Of a stretch of DNA of 64,000 nt, positions 1 to 32,506 are shown piece after piece. The position numbers and the translations under genes are program-made. The notes under the pieces are model-generated. The model saw only the letters and a list, made by a program, of their open reading frames with translations, ran no database searches and had not been told where the DNA came from. How positions within the stretch are numbered: the stretch's first letter is position 1; each line of letters starts with the position of its first letter. Source of the stretch: Limanda limanda (taxonomy: Eukaryota > Chordata > Actinopteri > Pleuronectiformes > Pleuronectidae); contig NC_083639.1 of NCBI RefSeq assembly GCF_963576545.1, positions 13,090,998-13,154,997 of the forward strand, given 5' to 3'.

Positions 1-309
1 ACCACACCCTGCTTACTCCATGCAACATAATAACAAATGATCATTATCATCCTTTTGTGTGACGTTGATTTGGAATAAAGTAACATTCAGCCACCTTGAA
101 ATACAAGGTTTCAGTTTCTCTGCAGTGAAATGTGGCTGCACCTTTTTTACAAAAGTGTTGAAGGTTACTGAAAATACAAGAGTCTACTTTATTGATTCAG
201 ATATACTATGTTCATATGTAACTATTGTATTGAACTAGCAGTCTGACACAGTTGTAAATGTATTTGTTGATGACAAGTGGGGGAACAGGTTATATAAACA
301 ATGTGGGTC

Positions 310-680
310 AGCTGCTATTATCCCCTTTAAAAACATGACGAAAACTAGAATGGCACTCAGGAGAGCACATACCTCCACCAAGGCCCACCTGTCACCTCGT
401 GAAACCCCATTTAAAGTCACTTGATCCAGACATATATTTGGATCTGCACCAAATTGCACACAATAATAGATAAATATCACTCCGAATTTCTTCAATTAAA
501 ATCCACAAATTATTCTCTGTGAAATCAAGGAAATGTAAAAAAAACCTTTGCAATAGAAACAAATTATTGTATCGGCCCCTAATCCAGATTCTCACCAAAA
601 TTGAATGAGTTCATCCATCAAGTTTCGTGGTAATCCTTCATGTAAAAATATTGAAACTGGTTAAAGGCAAACAACTGAAT
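310..680 (-). repeat. teleost dispersed repeat, copy 1 (reverse orientation)
   Basis: Phrases such as cctccaccaagg, gatctgcaccaaattg, ctaatccagattctcaccaa and catcaagtttcgtgg belong to a widespread fish repeat whose sense strand runs from an aaggaggttatgtttt-like start to a gatccagat-like end. It recurs at about 8195-8560 and 26518-27040. Borders are approximate and the class is not assigned. Confidence 0.6.
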
Positions 681-917
681 GTGGAGAAATGTCTTGGTTG
701 ACCACTGTCAGATCTTATTTCTCATTATTATAAGAGATGGATCCAAATTGTGGAGGGCCAGTGGGAATGAATGGAGAACTGTCTCTGGGGAGTCTATGAG
801 ATGACATCATGCCTCTGCAGATAAACTAATAGACTTGTGAGTCAGGCAGCATTTAAAGGATGAAATGGTGTTAATGTAGTAAAGCAGTGACCGCACCCTT
901 TTTGGTCTCCTGTCCCC

Positions 918-1195
918 TAGGAATGGACGATATGGCCAAAAATGATATCATCATCGATTGCATTTTTTTACATCAGTTGATGATAATAATCAGAATAAAT
1001 GTCACCTTTTTTATTTGTTTGAAATTTAAAAACACTTGATAAACAGCAACATTTAACAAATCTGAGGTCAATCTATTATGTATTTTACCTACTCACTGCT
1101 CTAACACAATGTATAACATCCATATAAATATTTAACTTTTATTATACTGCTATTGATGAAATTTATATTGCAATAATAATAGATATTGTGTCATT
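918..1195. repeat. hAT-like repeat relic, copy 1
   Basis: Begins ctaggaatggacgatatggc, a worn form of a terminus common to fish hAT MITEs. It shares ttgataaacagcaacattta with the relic near 15970 and the phrase tctgaggtcaatctattatg. The right end is too diverged to define. Confidence 0.5.
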
Positions 1196-2459
1196 GCTAT
1201 CTCCTCTCACCTGTTTTTTAAACGCATACATAAGCTAAGACATCCTATTGGACAACTGGCCTCTCTCTCTTGTGTATGTATATCTGTGATGAACAAGCTG
1301 TTTAGATAATTGTGACATTTCCTCATTGTTGCAGTCTCTCTCAGGTTTATCAATAGATCCACATAGTCCCAGCCCCCCACTCTAAAAATATTGAACCTTT
1401 GACATCCCAAACAAATGTGAATGCCCCCACCCTACCCTAACATCACACACCAAAATACACACATATACACACACACACACAGATTATTTCTGCCCCCGAA
1501 AGGTCAGGACTCTCTATTGAACCCTGAGCTCAATTTGAGCGCCACTGAAAGATCACCGTGGCGGGTTCAGAAAGAGAGAGCAAGGGGTTTCAATCAGGGT
1601 GATTTGTTCTGTTCAGCAGGGGTCCTCAGGCTGCTCTGTTAGGAGGCTCTGAAGCTGCCTGAGGGATGGACTCAGGGCGTTGAGGGTTCTTAGAGGAGAA
1701 CAGGCTTGAGATTAATGACGGTTGAACCTGCCTGCAGCGTCCAAATGACTGTTAGAACCAGTGTGTAAACATGCAGTGCTGGGTATACTGATGGTTTCTA
1801 TTTATTAGATACAAAAATATAAACACAGTTATATTACAATATTATTTATATAATGGGTATATGGATGATTATTTTATTTTTTTTGCAAGAATGTTGCTGC
1901 TATTGACCAATTTGCCAAAATCTTAAAACGCCCATCCTTCACCTCAGTGAGCTCCCGGCGTTACCCTCTTACTGGCTCAGTCCGTCTTGTGCTGCCAGAT
2001 GTGGCGTTTGAAACCGAGTGGACCCCCATGGTTCTTCCAGTCCATTAATCAACACATCCTGACACATACACTGTCCCTCTAATGGCCCTGCTCAGACCCT
2101 GAGGGCTCAGTACAGCACACGATGAGATCAGGTTCCGTGCATCAGCCAGTTTGTTGACAGATATGTTGTCCGACCAGCCCGAGAGCAGCAGCAGGCCAGG
2201 CATCGCGCTGCCTCGGGTTTTGCATTGGATCCGTACCCGTGTCAGTTGTGTGTACATGAAGGGAAAACATGTACGTTGGGTAATGTGCATCAGATCGATG
2301 CAGAGTGTGCACACACTGTACCCAGACGTTTGAAGCCAGCACCTCGTTCCAGCGATGTTCACATACACATTACAGCTGTCACAGATTGTGCAGTTATCAG
2401 TCCTCACTGTCTGGTCTCTCATCTGCGGCCTGTGGAGAATAAAGGTATCTCTGTCAGCC

Positions 2460-2504
2460 ACACACACAGACACACACAGACACACAGACACACACAGACA
2501 CACA

Positions 2505-2582
<78 letters not shown>

Positions 2583-2595
2583 ACACTCACACACC
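2460..2595. repeat. (CA)n microsatellite, compound with CAGA
   Basis: Mixed cacacaga/cacaga units to about 2510, then pure CA to 2581. It explains the long Thr/His-rich or Val/Cys-rich open frames here. Confidence 0.97.
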
Positions 2596-3790
2596 ATCAA
2601 CCTTGGGAACCTCTGCACTAAATGAAATAATTAAAGGTTACAGTACTCTCCCTTCTGCACCCCCCCACTCCCACTCCAACCCTGCATACTCCACCCCTCA
2701 GCAACCCACACACTCGCATATGTTCTGGTTCGGCAGTATACACAGCTGCGTCAGGACAGTGGTAATGACAGTGTACCACCCTGAAGCTTATCATATTTCC
2801 CATAGAGTGGGAAAGTGGAGCGGTTGCCAGTTCATGTGGTCGCCGTGTGTTTAAATGATTAAAAGAGCGCATACCAGTGCTGTGAACTTTCCTGGTGATA
2901 TAAAGGTTTACAATTAGGTTTCTGCTTTCTGTGTCTGAAATCACTCCCCGTGTGAAGACTTCTAATCTTCAGTTACTCCATCCAATTATTATTAATATTT
3001 AACAAATATCTAATGAAACTAATCATTTTTTCTGCGAAACTTACGTGACATGATGCAGTGATTCTTCATTTGCAAGCTCTCTTAGTTGCTTTATTAAAAG
3101 ACTGGTTTGGTTCTGGAGCTTTTGAAATACACCTATTTACATAATGAATGTTTGTTAAATGTAAGACTACAACTAGTCATTTAGCTTAACTTAACATTAG
3201 GTCAGGAAACATGGCTCTGTCTAAGGGGAACCAAATCCAAAATAGTTCAGCTCCTAACCCCTCATAAAGAAGGGGGTCATGTGCCTTTTATACAGTTAAG
3301 TCAGAATGTACATGTGTGTGTTTTCCACTGGAAACATGAATAAACATAAGCAAACTCACGTGACAAAATGCACAAATCCTGGACGAAATCATGAGAAATA
3401 TAAACAATCTTTACCTGACACTGTAGGAACTATGCTTAAAATGGTCCTCATAAAGATATAAGTACAGGAACACACACACACAGTCTATATTTTGTTCTTA
3501 CGAAACATTTCAGGACCAACTTTCTTGTATCCCAGTTGCATATTTTTAATTTCCCTTCTATTGAACTCTTTATTGATCACACAGAACTCTTTTGGTCCCA
3601 CCAGCATCAGTCCTGACCGCCCCCGGCCTCGATGCTTCTAAATCTGAGTGTCCTTGTAGATTGTGCATGTGACAATTCTTTTTAGTTTGATTTATGTAAT
3701 CACTGGATCTATTAATATCCTGCATCACACTGTGTGAACCTAAAATAGCCAGTCTTATTTAAAGGGATGCTTTCTATGTTTGTGTCCCAG

Positions 3791-23238
<19,448 letters not shown>

Positions 23239-25570
23239 TTACTCCTGTATCCAGGAGTGTAGCTTGTGTTATATACATGTATACATTATATATACATACT
23301 CTAGTATATACATACCACATATTCCCCCTCATTGGAAACTGAAAATAACCGTGTAGACGAAGGCTTACAGGCGTCTAAGAAGAGAGGAGCGTACCACTTG
23401 CTCATTATGGGGGAGCGTCGTGTCATAGGGAGACCCCTGATGGACCTTTTTAACTCTACTGACAATACAGCCACCACTTCCATTTTCTCTGCATCACCGT
23501 GTCTCTGCTTGCCATTACCCAGCACCGCCATCACACACATACACAGTAAAAGTACATTTTGGTGTTTTATTAACGGGGTTATCCTCTAACTTATACCTGT
23601 CGTGTGCGGGGGGGTTTACTGTGGCCTAACAGCTCTGACCTCTGAACAACTGCATTAACCCCCTCCATGCTTTCTATCTATTCAAACCATCTGTGTTGAC
23701 ATCCAGCGTACCCATCTCTTCTCAATCAGAGATGTAAATATACATATTAAGAAGTTAAAATGGCTAATCTCTATATGTGCTGTGGCATGAGGTGAAAAAA
23801 AAAAGTTCCATAACTTCAAGAAAAAAAAAAGCAGCTGCATCAGAGGTGAGCAGGGCAGTTTCCTGTGTGTATTGAGGAGAAGGTCTGGAAGGGAAGTTAT
23901 TGTAAAACTGTGACAAAAATACTGAAAGGCTTGTGAGGGAGGAGACGCTCGCTTGCTTTCTGAGACCCTTTGTGACATGAAGAGTGAATGAGTGCGTGCA
24001 TGAGAGAATACTGAGAGACAGAGTTAAATAATATGATATTATGATACAATATGTAAAGGAAAAAAAGAACATGTGCACTTTTCCCATCTCCAGTATTTTT
24101 TTTTATTTTCATTTAGTAAGTGTGACTTTTTTTATTATTATTATTATTATTTATGTGTATCTCCAGAGGACCAGTGCAATGCATTCTTGGTGCAGTTTAT
24201 CGTCTGCATTTCTCTAATTGATTGTCATTTTGATCTGATAGCGTTTCTTGGAATTGATGACGCAAGTTGTCAGACAACATTACTCATGCGACTTTTTGCT
24301 TTCTGTTTGCTTTATAAAGGCCTCATGCTTCTGCATGAACAATTATTTGTTACTCAAACAAACCACTGAAAGAGATTTGACAGGGGATTTTTTATTACAG
24401 TGAACCTGTTCCTAAGTATTTTGAGTTTTTGAGGGTGGGAACTCGCTGAGTTGTTGACTCATGTGTGTAAACCCACGGCTCAGTTTTGTTGGAAATACAC
24501 AAACATGAGACAGAACCTGTGGTGAGATCATGGAGCTCATCACTTAAGAACGGTTTACACCCTTGGTGGTGCTCAAAGGTTGTTCGTTTCTGGCTTCCCT
24601 CACTGGTAAATGCTGAGAGTATTCCCTGCATGCCAAGCCAGAATCTTCTTTTTTTGGCAACTTTGACATCGTTTTGCATTATGATGAGCATGATGAAATA
24701 GTTTTCTACGGTTTGATCATGTCGTGCAGTGCAGTCCAGTGGAATAAGCATGAACCACCTCGACCGGTTGAGTGTCAGAAGTTCCTCTTTGCACCTCTGT
24801 GCCGCTCTTCCATCCACCAGTCCAACCTGTGGTGACCTCCTCCGTCCTGTCCTTTTTGATTTGATTATTTCCACATGTGGTTTTATTTTCCTCTGCCAAA
24901 GATTTTTTAAAGGGAAAGTGTCTGACATTGTTGTATGATATCACAGTTTTTTTCTTTTCTGAAACTGTTCAGAGTAGATGCAGCATAGTCTTACCTTGCT
25001 TTGTGAGGTGACAGAGTGGTAAAAACACTGATCGTGTACTCATGTATTCAAAAAAAGAGGTGACAGAAATGTGACTCGCCTGAGAGACTTTGTAACAACA
25101 GGTGATATTCTGCAATAGTTTGATGTGCTGCAAGTAGAACCAGTCTAGGAGGTGATGTGAAGCTACTGTGACCAAACTGTTAGTGGACCCATACGGGCCC
25201 TATAGCAGGAAGTATTAAATGTCGTGTCCATTGTGTGTATTGACATAAGAGTGGTTAAAGGTGCTGTTCAGACAAACATGCTGTAAATAGTACACCTGTG
25301 TATTTTAACTCGAAGCCAACTGCCTGCCTCTCAGCATTCAATCAAGGATCCTGACTGTCTGATCGGTTTTATGTTTGTCTTTTTACTCTCTTCATAAAAA
25401 AAACTAAAACATCCTGTCAGGCAGAACTGTGACAGAGTCCTGCTCTACTTGTTTCTCTGTTCACTGACATTTGGCTATCTTTTGAATACTTTCTTTCCTG
25501 TCTTTACAAGCACTGAGGGGGAAAAGAAGAAAACAAAATGCATACAATAAAACTGAGAAACTCATGATGA
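23239..25570 (+). other. acap3: acap3 3' untranslated region
   Basis: Runs from the TAG to a canonical AATAAA at 25546-25551, followed by a T/G-rich tract (gcttgttgcgctcatttctg) typical of a downstream processing element. It contains no coding exon. A 177-codon open frame on the opposite strand (24395-24928) has no recognisable domain and is judged spurious. Confidence 0.6.
25546..25551 (+). terminator. acap3 poly(A) signal (proximal candidate)
   Basis: AATAAA about 2.3 kb after the acap3 stop, with a T/G-rich downstream stretch. Further + strand AATAAA hexamers at 28338-28343 and 28352-28357 could serve a longer isoform, since no promoter is evident between them and acap3. Confidence 0.5.
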
Positions 25571-28500
25571 ACTAACCCTGCTTCCTGCTTGTTGCGCTCA
25601 TTTCTGTTTCCTGTCTCATCTCTTATCTGTGACATTCTCTCAACATCAAAGCAATGTATTTGAAATGGTTTGCAGAGAGTCGCTGCTCTAAATTTGTAAT
25701 AATTTCATTTTGATGTTGGGAGAATAGTATTTTTCACAATATGGTCTGGTGTGTCTTTTGGTCTATAACAAACTGGGCAGCATTTGGCCTATTCAAAGCA
25801 ATACAATAGTATAATTATATATAATTGAGGTGTGCACACAGACACCTCCAGCACACATGATATTTAAATACCACTTTAGTGTTTAGCACGTTATGGCTGT
25901 TAAATAGTGCTTCTGTTTGCAGCTTGCAACAGCTGCAACACTGTGCCTTGAATAATGAAGTGTCTCCAGTGTGTTAAAACATCTCATATGATCTCACAAG
26001 CGCTCGTACATCATCGCTGAAAACCTGTTCTCGTGTGCTAGAATTGCCTAATTCCTCACCTGACACTAAACACGTGAGCAAGTAAAACAATGTCTGACAT
26101 TCCATTGCTTCTGTTGCCACAGGGGTTGCCACAGGCAGCAGGAGAGTTAAAGCCAAGGATGGTCGGGAGAGAGTGAGTGAAGCCTCCTGGGCCGTCTCAT
26201 AGGGGCACTGTGTTCTCTCTGCTTCTGTGGCTGTCGGGGAACTTCAGGGTGTCTTTCTGTCATAGACTCATTTTACCCCTCTCTCTGGGAATATATTTGG
26301 AGCCGTCTTGATGATATGAACCTTATTTGTCTCACAGGAAGAAATTATATATCTGGGACTTCTCACAGATGTGCTGTAGAGGAGAGTTAAGTCAGAAGAA
26401 AGTGCTGTAAGATTCAGTATTCACATGCATTTGAAAATATGTAGGTAATACCTTAATAAAATGATCAATATAAAAAATATTTGAAAAATCATACATCCAA
26501 TGGTAAGTTGAACCAGTAGCCTCGACCAAGGAGGCTTGTTTGTTAGTTATTTAGCAGGATTAAATAAAAAAATATTCTCGACTGATTCCATGAAGTTGTG
26601 TGGAGGGACGATGACCTAAGGAAGAACCCATTAAATGTTGGTGCAGTGGAATAAGTGTTGGATCTAGAAATGTTTATTTATTATTATTCACTTAACATCT
26701 AACATCTTGATTGTGTGTTTGTCAACATTTTCTTGATTTGTCAGAAAATGATTCATGGATAATTTTTGCCTTTATCAGGGTACAACAGTGTATTAAGTGT
26801 GAAAGAGGGAGATATAGAGGGAGGGAGGGGTGACATGCATCAAGGGTCGGACTCGAACCCAAGCTGCTGCATTTCATGGATCTTAAAAATTTAAAACACA
26901 CATGAGACAGATAATTATGAGTTTGTAAAAATTTGGTGCAGATCCAAATAAAAATCTGGATCTAGTGAATTTTAATGTGGTCTCATAAGGGGACTCATAA
27001 GAGGAATGCACACTAAAGAGTGCAGTAGTATTAATATGATAAAATGTGACTTTGAATATTAAGCACATGAGACCAGATATAATTTCCTAGTGATTTAAAA
27101 ATGTACAAGAGGAAATTGGATCCAAGGGATTATTTCCCTTTTCTAATTTCCCTTTTTGTAAAAAAAAACATCTTGGAGAGGAACCTTAAGCACGTGGTTT
27201 CCACAGAGCATTTAGGTAAACAAACAAAGGAGGTTTGGAGAGGAGTGAGTCATTTAATCATACTGAAGCAATAGGTGTATACCAGGCTAGACAGAGGCGC
27301 CTCAGTCTTGGGATCTTGAGGCGCAATTCAGGGGACTTTACTCTGTCATGGGTGCATGTAGGTGGATCTGTTTTTCTTGCCTCCTGAAGATAATGATATG
27401 TGGGTGACTGGAGATTTGTGTATTTTCTGACTCATTTCCTTGATTTTACGTTTTAAATAAGGTTTGATTTGTTGCAAAAGTAAAGCAAAACCCAGCAGAC
27501 AATTCCCTGCTGTCTCCACAGTGCTCACAGTCAGGGCAAGCCCCCTTGATTTATGTCAAGTGTCCCATTCCGCAGGTCACGCCTCCTGTGTTGACGTCTT
27601 TCGCCAGTTTTCTCTCCTCGCGTCTCTCCAGCCCGAGAAGTTGAGAAGAAGGAGCGTTCAGTTCGGCCGCTGCAGGACACCAGAGTGACCACAGCTGACC
27701 ACCAACTCATCTCACCACTCTTCAGATACAGAAGCAGTCCCTGCTGTTAGAAAATACATGTGGTGCCTGGGATTGAGTGATGCAGATAAAGACAAATGTG
27801 TCAAAACCCTGCAGAATCTGAAGCTATTTTATTACTGAATATCATTGTTCTCTATTTCTATGCTCAGTTTGTACAAGGGAGGTCATGTCATGTTCAAACA
27901 GTTCCTTTGCACAGTTATTTGAGTTCACCTGACACCAGACTGTTTTTTTCGTATAGGGGCACTTCAACAACATAGTATTGCACTTCCTTAAGACACAAAA
28001 GACATATACAAAAGGAGCCTTTATACTCTCAGGTATGGCTCAATATGCCCGAATGTCTGGATTTTTAATATCCCATAATTGAGCATGAGAGCATATTTAA
28101 CTGCCTGTTAAATGTGCATGACTCCATGCCTCCTTAAAATGGGCCATCTCCAGGTCAAAGCCAAAATAACACCAGGAATTATAAATATACTGTGCAACTG
28201 TTCCCACAGCTTAAAACTACTCTCTGTGATGAGTATATTATACTAGAGGTTTAAAATCAGTGAAGTGTCTCATTTTGTGTTGTGAATAATTACATTTTAT
28301 CTACTGCACCTCTCCGATTCTTGCACCTCATTGCAGAAATAAAATATTTGAAATAAAAGGCTGTCATGGATTTTTCTGTGCATTTAAATTTGTCTTCTTT
28401 AAAATGTTGTTTAACAAAGAAGGAAAAGGAAAGACGTGGTCATCTTGGCAGTGTCGGTAGCCTTACGGTAACCAGACTTGTCAGATCTTAAGTTAATACT

Positions 28501-28690
28501 ATATAAACAAACCGCTGTTTTGGTTGACATATTTAAGGGAGTATAGTGCCGTTTGTAAGCAGGCACGATACAACACGTCACAATAGAAGTATTTAAAATG
28601 TATAATTAGGACATATTCACTACAAATGTTAGTTGGTTTACTGAGGTCAAACATATAATTATATTTACGTGTGAATTTGGCTTTCATTCA
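25570..28690. other. region between acap3 and ube2j2
   Basis: About 3.1 kb without an assignable gene. A relic of the repeat family also present near 310 and 8200 lies at about 26518-27040. A short GC-richer island at 27520-27720 has splice-like borders but no recognisable protein. Two AATAAA hexamers near 28340-28357 may mark a distal acap3 end. Confidence 0.5.
26518..27040 (+). repeat. teleost dispersed repeat, copy 3, interrupted
   Basis: The left part (gaccaaggaggcttgtttgt, then agcaggatt) and right part (ttggtgcagatccaaataaa, then aggggactcataagaggaat) fit the same family as copies 1 and 2. The middle carries an extra duplicated or inserted stretch (26640-26880). Downstream of acap3. 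Confidence 0.55.
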
Positions 28691-28699
28691 TTCTTTTCC

Positions 28700-28927
28700 A
28701 AATTCCACATAAGCTCGTAGCGGAGGTTCACTTCCTCTGTCGTTTTCTCAGCCACTTTTCCACAAGCGAAGAAGAAGAAGAACCGGAAGCGTCACTCCTG
28801 CTGTAGGCGCTAGCTAAAGCTACGTCGCTGCCATCGTCTCACCGGATTGGGGGTTTGACGACAGGAGACAGCCGCCTCATCCCGGGTCCAGTCGCGAACA
28901 CCCGTCCTCACCGGGGTCTCTGGAGAG
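28700..28927 (+). promoter_or_regulatory. ube2j2: ube2j2 promoter and non-coding first exon
   Basis: CpG-rich, TATA-less sequence with ETS-family core sites (aaccggaagc at 28781-28790; the reverse-oriented cacttcct just upstream), ending in a consensus splice donor gtacgt at 28928. The transcription start is not determinable by eye; I estimate it near 28.75-28.80 kb. The exon has no ATG in frame with the coding exon and is taken as 5' UTR, splicing to 33972. Confidence 0.6.
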
Positions 28928-29603
28928 GTACGTGTGTCCTAAACTGTCACAGACCCGGGGGCTCGGATCTGGTTCGTAACAGCGGTCCCTACCGAAGGGA
29001 TGCTAACGCCAACTAGCTAAACATAGCTCTGGCCTAGGCTAGCCACCGTTAGCCGGCGGGTGGCTAACACGGGGATCACAGTGTACCTGAGGGATTGGTT
29101 TAAAACCCAGCTAGCCTTCCTGAGCGGGCAGCGCGGACCGCTCCGTGTTTACTGCGCCACTCGTCCTGGGCTAGGTGTCATGTCGGCGTGCAAGTGGTGC
29201 AAGCTGGTCTGGCTCTGTTTGTTTACAGCCAGCGAGCAAGGGGGGGGGGGGTCACCTGCTCACCCGACTGGTTCAGGTGGGGGTGTATCATTAGCGTAGC
29301 TCGCCGGGGATTAGTCCCAGCGGAAACACGACCTGCGTCAGCTCGCTCGGCCTGTATGAGGAAGCGACGCTGACTTCACTTCCCTTCACTTCCTCCCGCA
29401 GCCCGTCGTCAGCTGCTCGCCGCCTGACAGCAGCTCAGACACTGAAGGGATCTGGAGTTCACCGGGGCCGAGCTGGAGTTAAATATATGTCGTGTCCTGG
29501 CGCATAGGGCGTGTGACGTGGAGTGCACTTTCAAAACACCACCCCAGTCCCCGCACAGAGGCTCCAGCCAGCATAGGATCTCCAATATGACACCTAATGT
29601 GTG

Positions 29604-29838
29604 AGAGGCGGTGGACTAGTGGCAGAAACTTGGTATCTGGTTCGACTCCACGGAGAAACAACAAAAAGACGAACTTGGATTGATCTGTCCAAAAAATCTC
29701 CCTACCCTGTCTAGTGCCCCTGAGCAAGGCACCTTACTCCCCCAACATCTGCTCCCCGGGGTTTCCCTCTGCTCTGTGTGGGTAAAAAGCGGAGGTTAAA
29801 TTTCCCCTTGCATGTGTGTGGGATAAATAAATGTATCT
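29604..29838 (+). repeat. tRNA-derived SINE
   Basis: The left end resembles a tRNA gene: an A-box-like tggactagtggc followed about 35 bp later by a B box, ggttcgactcc, near 29639. The body contains the fish SINE phrase tgagcaaggcaccttactcc and ends in a short A/T-rich tail (gggataaataaatg). It sits in intron 1 of ube2j2. I did not find a convincing target duplication, and the exact family is not assigned. Confidence 0.65.
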
Positions 29839-30545
29839 TAATTAATGGGACTGGTTTTATGGAGGACTGGGTGATATAACTGTCACCTGGAGAGACACAG
29901 CAGAACACAGAGCGTCCCCAAGGCCCAACAGTTCCCTTTTAATTCAATTCAGTGCCAAGAAAATCCACACACGCATAGATATGAGTTCCGTAAACATGTG
30001 GTTTCATTAACATCCATTAATCGTTCCCTGGGAAATAAGTGAAAATGTAAGAAAGAAGAAGCAATTTCTTGTTATGTTAAAGGAAGTGATATTTAATTCC
30101 TGAAGACAAACCTGACCTGAATCTGCATATACATTTAATTGGTGATACGTCCAGTCGTTTTTTGCATAAGCTTGCTCACTAATAAAAGTCTGTCAGTCTG
30201 CATTTTAATCCAGAGGTATTGATGGAGAATACATTATCCATTACTCAACACACAGGGGATCTTACATATATTTATTTAAAAATAACCTTCATGGGGACAT
30301 GTAATATTCTTGAATTTAACAACTCTTAAGGTGTACCCTGTTGCAGATGTTTGCCCTGTGAGTCAATCAGGCTAAATTAAGTTAAAGCTAAATTTCTGAC
30401 TACATTGTACTGCTTTTTTACAAACCAAGGAACAGACAGGTGTGAAACATAACTGTGAAGGAGTTTTTTTTAAACACTTCCTTTCACCAGCTTCCTAAAA
30501 AACTTCCATCACTATAACCTCCTTGGTGGAGTTAATAATTACAAC

Positions 30546-31368
30546 TAGAGTTGCAAAATTCCGGGAATATTCAAAGTTGGAAACTTTCCATGGGAATTAA
30601 CAGGAATTAACGGGAATTAAGGGGAATAAACTGGAAATGTTGTGGGTAATTTATACTAACTGTATTAACCTTGTCATATACAGACATAAATATACAAATT
30701 TAGTTGTGTCAGGCTGATTTGAGCCCTGAGGAAACTTTGGGCACTTCACTATATGCTTCTGCATTGTTGTGTCATTCTTAACATAGGTCTTTGTGCAGTA
30801 TTTGCAAATGTACACAGCCTTTCCTTCTACATTGGATGGGGTGAAATGTCTCCACACATGAGACGTGGCAATGTTCTGTAGAATAAGATGAGAAAAAAGT
30901 TTGTAAAAAAAACACTAATGCAATGCTAGAGATATAAATAGTTAATTGGAATAGTCTGCAAAAATATTTTACAATTGATGGATAAATTAATGGAAATAGG
31001 CTATATGAACAGATGAACAATCCTCAATCAGCATGCTAATATATTTTCCCCAGTAATATCATCGAATCTTACCTGACTCGTCCTGCACAATACAGCAGGC
31101 CTCAATATCCCTGCTGTAGTGTGAAGGATTCTGGGAGTTATCTGTGAATGTGATGGAAGAATGCACAGTGGAGGGTTGAAATTGAACGTGCAGTGTGTGC
31201 TGCATTCCATACATCTTTAAGATAGTGTTTTGAATGATGTTTTTATTGCTCAGCGTTTAATTTGCATAGTTTTTTTTTTTTTTTTAATTCCCCAAATTCC
31301 CGTGCTTAATATTCCCGTGGAAAGTTTCCGGAAATTTACCGGAAACTTTCCACCCCTTTGCAACCCTA
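30546..31368. mobile_element. hAT-type non-autonomous DNA transposon, copy A
   Basis: Terminal inverted repeats are TAGAGTTGCAAA at the left and, read inward from the right, TAGGGTTGCAAA. An exact 8-bp target-site duplication, attacaac, flanks it (30538-30545 and 31369-31376), the hallmark of hAT insertion. Subterminal motifs such as gggaattaacggg and ccggaaactttcc occur in both orientations. The interior, on the - strand at 30651-30857, still encodes a BED-type zinc finger remnant (YICKYCTKTY, then HIVKCPKFP). It is 823 bp with no complete transposase. Confidence 0.9.
30651..30857 (-). pseudogene. BED zinc-finger remnant of a hAT transposase
   Basis: The short - strand frame reads [20 protein letters not shown], then [18 protein letters not shown]: a C-x2-C followed by H-x4-C, the metal ligands of a BED finger, the DNA-binding N-terminal part of many hAT transposases. 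The catalytic RNase-H-like domain is absent, so this is a leftover inside the non-autonomous element and not a working gene. Confidence 0.75.
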
Positions 31369-31648
31369 ATTACAACAAATGTCCGATATATACCAATATA
31401 ATGATTATATTTTTTATCTGATCTACTTCATAAGTGTTTGTCATTCTCTGCTCATGAAGAAGGTTTAAAAACCACAACATTCACTTGGGAGCAAAACAAC
31501 AATGTGACATTTATCCTGATAAGTATAAACATTGATGATGAAAGACACTATTCATTTTTCCAGTGCAGCATCAACGTGATCTAAATCAGGGGTTCCCAAA
31601 GTGGGGGTCGCGAGATGCCGTCCAAAAAATGTGTTATTGTATAAATAT

Positions 31649-32506
31649 TAGGGCTGTCACTAACGACTATTTTTCTATCGATTAATCGGACGACTATTTT
31701 ATCGATTAGTCGATTAATCTAAACGACTAATTTTCCTCCAAAAAAATCAAATTGACCATTTCATTTCAGTTAATTTTATTTTGACAACAACAAACTGTAT
31801 GTCATCGTATAATGCAGCACAAAACAAAATGTAAACAAAGGCTCAAATATTAAAGTGCAAAACTGTAGGTTTAAACTAGCAACTCCAACGTGATAAAAAT
31901 AAATAAAAAAGAGGGCTTATAAGTTGAATCAGCAGTGCAACTCAAAAAGATATCAAAGTTTCTATTTAACCCCTTATCAAAATAAAAAAGTTATGTCTGC
32001 ATATTAAACAAAGTGCAACAAGTTTAAAGTATAAGAAACAATGGTGTCCAGCTCAAAATCAAACTCAAACGTTAGTTAGACATGCGTGTTGTAATGTAAG
32101 AATGTCAGCATGTCCACATGTTCTGGACTCAGTCTAGCGGCCCCCCCTCCCCCCACGCGGGCGCCGTAGCTGAGGTGACGCGAGAAGGACCCGACTCGCG
32201 TCCAGGGCCGCCGTCCGCACCTGCGACGGACACCGCCCCGCGGTCCAAGAGAAAGGAAGCCCCCGCACCAGCGACGCCGTGAAGCGCCGTGGACGAGGAC
32301 CCCCCCCCCCCAAAAAAAACAACTTGAGGCGGGCCGCACACCGAGCCTCCGGCTGCGTGGAGGGGAGTGCGCCGGGGCGACTGCTGCCCCAACCGCGGCA
32401 TGCATAGTCTATCGCGGCTGGTGCCCAGCGGTTTAAAAAAAAAAATGCGTCGACGCATTTTCAGCGTCGACGTAATCGATGACGTCGACGAATCGCGGCA
32501 GCCCTA
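31649..32506. mobile_element. hAT-type MITE nested in the older hAT relic
   Basis: Termini are TAGGGCTGTC at the left and, inverted, TAGGGCTGCC at the right. The 8-bp duplication ataaatat is exact on both sides (31641-31648 and 32507-32514). Subterminal palindromic patches of the type cgattaatcg and gtcgacgaatcg lie at both ends. The GC-rich centre (32130-32410) gives open frames with no protein identity. Length 858 bp. Confidence 0.88.

Larger units (their letters stand above)
1..3790 (+). other. acap3 upstream intron (partial); repeats, no exon seen
   Basis: Because the first visible acap3 exon starts in phase 0 about 36 codons into the protein, this stretch is most simply the 3' part of a large first or second intron. 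It holds two dispersed-repeat relics (about 310-680 and 918-1195) and a long CA microsatellite near 2460-2595. The open frames here, including the 209- and 181-codon ones over the CA repeat, are low-complexity artefacts. Confidence 0.7.

Noticed and set aside
2045..2854. Open frames of 181 (-) and 209 (+) codons
   Set aside because: They are created by the CA microsatellite (runs of Thr-His or Val-Cys) and have no other protein features.
24395..24928. 177-codon open frame on the - strand
   Set aside because: Antisense to the acap3 3' UTR, no domain, no promoter or splice context; length is within chance for this size of window.
29604..29700. Genuine tRNA gene
   Set aside because: A- and B-box-like sequences are present but the arms do not fold into a cloverleaf and a SINE body follows, so it is SINE-derived.
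32076..32458. Two 109-codon frames on the - strand
   Set aside because: GC-rich interior of the nested hAT MITE, open in several frames, with no transposase similarity.
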